From Buttiauxella noackiae ATCC 51607 (GTDB taxonomy: Bacteria > Pseudomonadota > Gammaproteobacteria > Enterobacterales > Enterobacteriaceae): a stretch of 61,086 nucleotides of DNA. Of the stretch, positions 59,367-61,086 are shown in pieces (within the stretch, counting starts at the first letter, position 1; the number at the start of each line of letters is the position of its first letter). Location of the stretch: contig NZ_LXEO01000013.1 in NCBI RefSeq assembly GCF_001654865.1, positions 1 to 61,086 of the forward strand, given 5' to 3'. The notes under the pieces were generated by a model that did no database searches, was not told the DNA's origin, and saw nothing but the letters and a program-made list of their open reading frames with translations. The translations under genes were made by a program, and so were the position numbers.

Positions 59367-59388
59367 AAATCCCGCCGAAGCGGGATTT
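59367..59388 (-). terminator. Intrinsic terminator of hns
   Basis: AAATCCCGC-CGAA-GCGGGATTT, perfect 9-bp arms, with a T-rich run on the minus strand. It lies about 25 bases after the hns stop. Confidence 0.9.
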
Positions 59389-59412
59389 AATAAGCAGCAC
59401 TAAAAGCGAAAA

Positions 59413-59823
59413 TTAGGCGATCAGGAAGTCTTCCAGTTTCTTGCCTTGCTCTTCCATTGCTTTTTTGATTACGGCTGGAGTACGGCCCTGGCCAGTCCAG
59501 GTTTTGCTTTCGCCGTTTTCGTCGATGTACTGATATTTAGCTGGACGTGCAGCGCGTTTTGCTTTGCCTGCAGTTTTAACAGCAGCCATGCTATTCAGTA
59601 ATTCATTAGGATCAATGCCGTCAGCAATTAGCATTTCACGATATTGTTGCAGTTTACGAGTACGCTCTTCAATTTCTGCTGCAGCAGCATTATCTTCTTC
59701 ACGGCGTTCGTTAACAACAACTTCTAATTTTTCCAGCATTTCTTCCAGCGTTTCCAGGGTACATTCTCTGGCTTGTGCACGAAGAGTACGGATGTTGTTC
59801 AGAATTTTAAGTGCTTCGCTCAT
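59413..59823 (-). CDS. hns: Nucleoid-associated protein H-NS
   Basis: 136 residues (E. coli 137). N-terminal coiled-coil oligomerisation region (about 1-80), flexible Ala/Lys linker ([17 protein letters not shown]) and the C-terminal DNA-binding domain with TWTGQGRTP (about 109-117; QGR is the minor-groove hook). It silences AT-rich acquired DNA, which would include the accessory stretch at 2-9 kb of this window. Confidence 0.98.
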   Translation of the reverse strand: MSEALKILNNIRTLRAQARECTLETLEEMLEKLEVVVNERREEDNAAAAEIEERTRKLQQYREMLIADGIDPNELLNSMAAVKTAGKAKRAARPAKYQYIDENGESKTWTGQGRTPAVIKKAMEEQGKKLEDFLIA

Positions 59824-60378
59824 TTTAGTAATCTCAAACTTATATTGATGGTTGGCTTGTTGGGCTAATAATAGAGGCTTAAATTAAGTTCTGCAATAGG
59901 AAGTAATGTAAGGAATTCAAAATTCCATAATATTTTGTCGATTTATAAAAGGGTATTAACTTAAATTTTGGCTTGCATCGAAGGTAAACAAAACGTGAGG
60001 AACTCACTTTTTCTACAACAACCCTGATAGTTTCGGGGTTGCCGAAGTAGTAAATTGAGACATAAACGCATTAATGGTGAAATATCAACCTTTGGTATTA
60101 TTGCCTGTAATGGTGGATATTTTTAATAGATAATTATTATTAGTGATTCAATGGATTTCAGGGAATAGCAGCAAAAACACTGAAAACTCCGTAAGTTAAG
60201 TGCAACGAGGCGAACATGAAACCTACGCCGATTTCAGGCGCTCCACTCTATGGTTTATATATCTCTCGAACAATCTATGAATTCTTCCCGAAGTCATAAG
60301 GTGAAAGCAACTCCCTGACAGCTTATGATATAATCCTGTGTTAATAATATTTACATTTTAACTCAGGCTAGCTGACCA
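59824..60378. other. hns-tdk divergent intergenic region
   Basis: About 555 bases, AT-rich, no gene seen. Near the left end lies the hns promoter and leader; 60329-60334 is the tdk -10. Curved AT-rich stretches fit the known H-NS autoregulation of hns in E. coli. Confidence 0.5.
60326..60334 (+). promoter_or_regulatory. tdk: Extended -10 promoter of tdk
   Basis: TGATATAAT: a perfect TATAAT with the TGn extension, 45 bases before the tdk start. No -35 match at the normal distance, as expected of an extended -10 promoter. Confidence 0.7.
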
Positions 60379-60984
60379 ATGGCACAACTTTACTTTTACT
60401 ATTCCGCAATGAACGCGGGTAAATCTACGGCATTACTGCAATCGTCATACAACTATCAAGAGCGCGGAATGCGCACCCTGGTGTATACCGCAGAAATTGA
60501 CAATCGGTTTGGTTCTGGAAAGGTGAGTTCGCGTATTGGATTATCGTCGCCCGCAAAGCTCTACAATGGCTCAACGCAATTATTCAATGAAATACGTGAG
60601 GAGCATCAGCGTGATGCTGTGCATTGTGTTCTGGTTGATGAATGCCAGTTCCTGACACGCGATCAAGTGTTGGCGTTATCAGACGTCGTAGATGAATTAG
60701 ATATTCCCGTATTATGTTATGGGCTTCGTACTGATTTCCGGGGCGAGCTATTTGGTGGAAGCCAATATTTATTAGCGTGGTCAGACAAACTCGTGGAATT
60801 AAAAACCATCTGTTTTTGTGGACGTAAAGCCAGCATGGTTTTGCGCCTCGACCAGGAGGGTCGCCCGTATAACCAGGGAGAGCAGGTTGTGATTGGTGGG
60901 AACGAGCGCTATGTGTCAGTTTGCCGTAAACACTATAAAGAAGCGTTGCAAACAGGCTCTCTGGAAGGCATTCAGAGCGAATAA
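60379..60984 (+). CDS. tdk: Thymidine kinase
   Basis: 201 residues (E. coli 205), type II thymidine kinase. P-loop SAMNAGKST (about 9-17), DECQFL with the catalytic Glu (about 88-93), and a zinc site made by CFCGRKA (about 145-151) and later CRKH (about 183-186). Phosphorylates thymidine and deoxyuridine for salvage. Divergent from hns. Confidence 0.97.
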   Translation: MAQLYFYYSAMNAGKSTALLQSSYNYQERGMRTLVYTAEIDNRFGSGKVSSRIGLSSPAKLYNGSTQLFNEIREEHQRDAVHCVLVDECQFLTRDQVLALSDVVDELDIPVLCYGLRTDFRGELFGGSQYLLAWSDKLVELKTICFCGRKASMVLRLDQEGRPYNQGEQVVIGGNERYVSVCRKHYKEALQTGSLEGIQSE

Positions 60985-61065
60985 AATTTAACGGGAAGGC
61001 AAAGGGATGCCTTTCTCATTCATCGCCGTGAGATGCTTTGTACGACGTTTTTTAGAAATCAGAAA

Positions 61066-61086
61066 CAAAAAAACCCGCCGAAGCGC
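61066..61086. terminator. Terminator cut by the window edge
   Basis: A run of A then CCCGCCGAAGCGC: the left arm, loop and first right-arm bases of a stem like the hns terminator. Most likely it ends a leftward gene that lies beyond the window. Confidence 0.5.

Overview
The window is a chromosomal segment of a member of the Enterobacteriaceae close to Escherichia, Enterobacter, Klebsiella and Buttiauxella. From 22.7 kb to the end, gene order and protein sequence follow the E. coli ychF-to-tdk stretch almost gene for gene: ychF, pth, ychH, dauA, prs, ispE, lolB, hemA, prfA, prmC, sirB2, sirB1, kdsA, chaA, chaB, chaC, ychN, ychO, narL, narX, narK, narGHJI, two tRNA-Tyr genes, purU, ychJ, rssA, rssB, galU, hns, tdk. 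I cannot fix the genus from sequence alone. All functions come from reading the protein sequences and recalling families; no search was run.

Layout. (1) 1-1923: two small membrane proteins of the YdcZ/DMT type divergent from a LysR regulator. (2) 2.3-7.7 kb: an accessory, rather AT-rich stretch with an unknown small protein, a lipoprotein, and a compact three-gene unit (glycine-rich membrane/coiled-coil protein, HNH-nuclease-like membrane protein, YkgJ-type cysteine-cluster protein) that I cannot assign to a described system. (3) 8.3-10.4 kb: mesX-mesD, a folate-independent, oxygen-dependent methionine synthase pair, preceded by a perfect MetR-type box inside a 9-bp-arm palindrome. (4) 10.5-12.1 kb: a SnoaL-like protein divergent from a LysR regulator. 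(5) 12.8-22.4 kb: a catabolic island for gallate and probably a methoxylated precursor: AAHS transporter, VanB-like reductase, VanA-like Rieske oxygenase, gallate dioxygenase, a LysR regulator with two helix-turn-helix regions, then galB, galC, galD and an extra dehydrogenase. The island ends directly against a truncated, frameshifted phage-type integrase (22.37-22.57 kb), a sign of horizontal acquisition. (6) 22.7 kb onward: the conserved backbone.

How the parts work together. The catabolic island would import an aromatic acid, O-demethylate it, open the gallate ring and split the product to pyruvate and oxaloacetate. The backbone covers translation (pth, prfA, prmC, ychF), nucleotide, isoprenoid, heme and KDO precursors (prs, ispE, hemA, kdsA), lipoprotein localisation (lolB), cation transport (chaA), glutathione turnover (chaC) and nitrate respiration. 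The nitrate block is regulated as in E. coli: perfect FNR boxes lie before narK and narG, NarL heptamers lie before both, and a perfect IHF consensus sits between the NarL and FNR sites of narG. Between galU and hns, where E. coli has nothing, this genome carries ugd and a UDP-glucuronate 4-epimerase, making a UDP-glucose to UDP-galacturonate cassette.

The first gene is cut by the left edge; the right edge cuts a terminator of the next locus.
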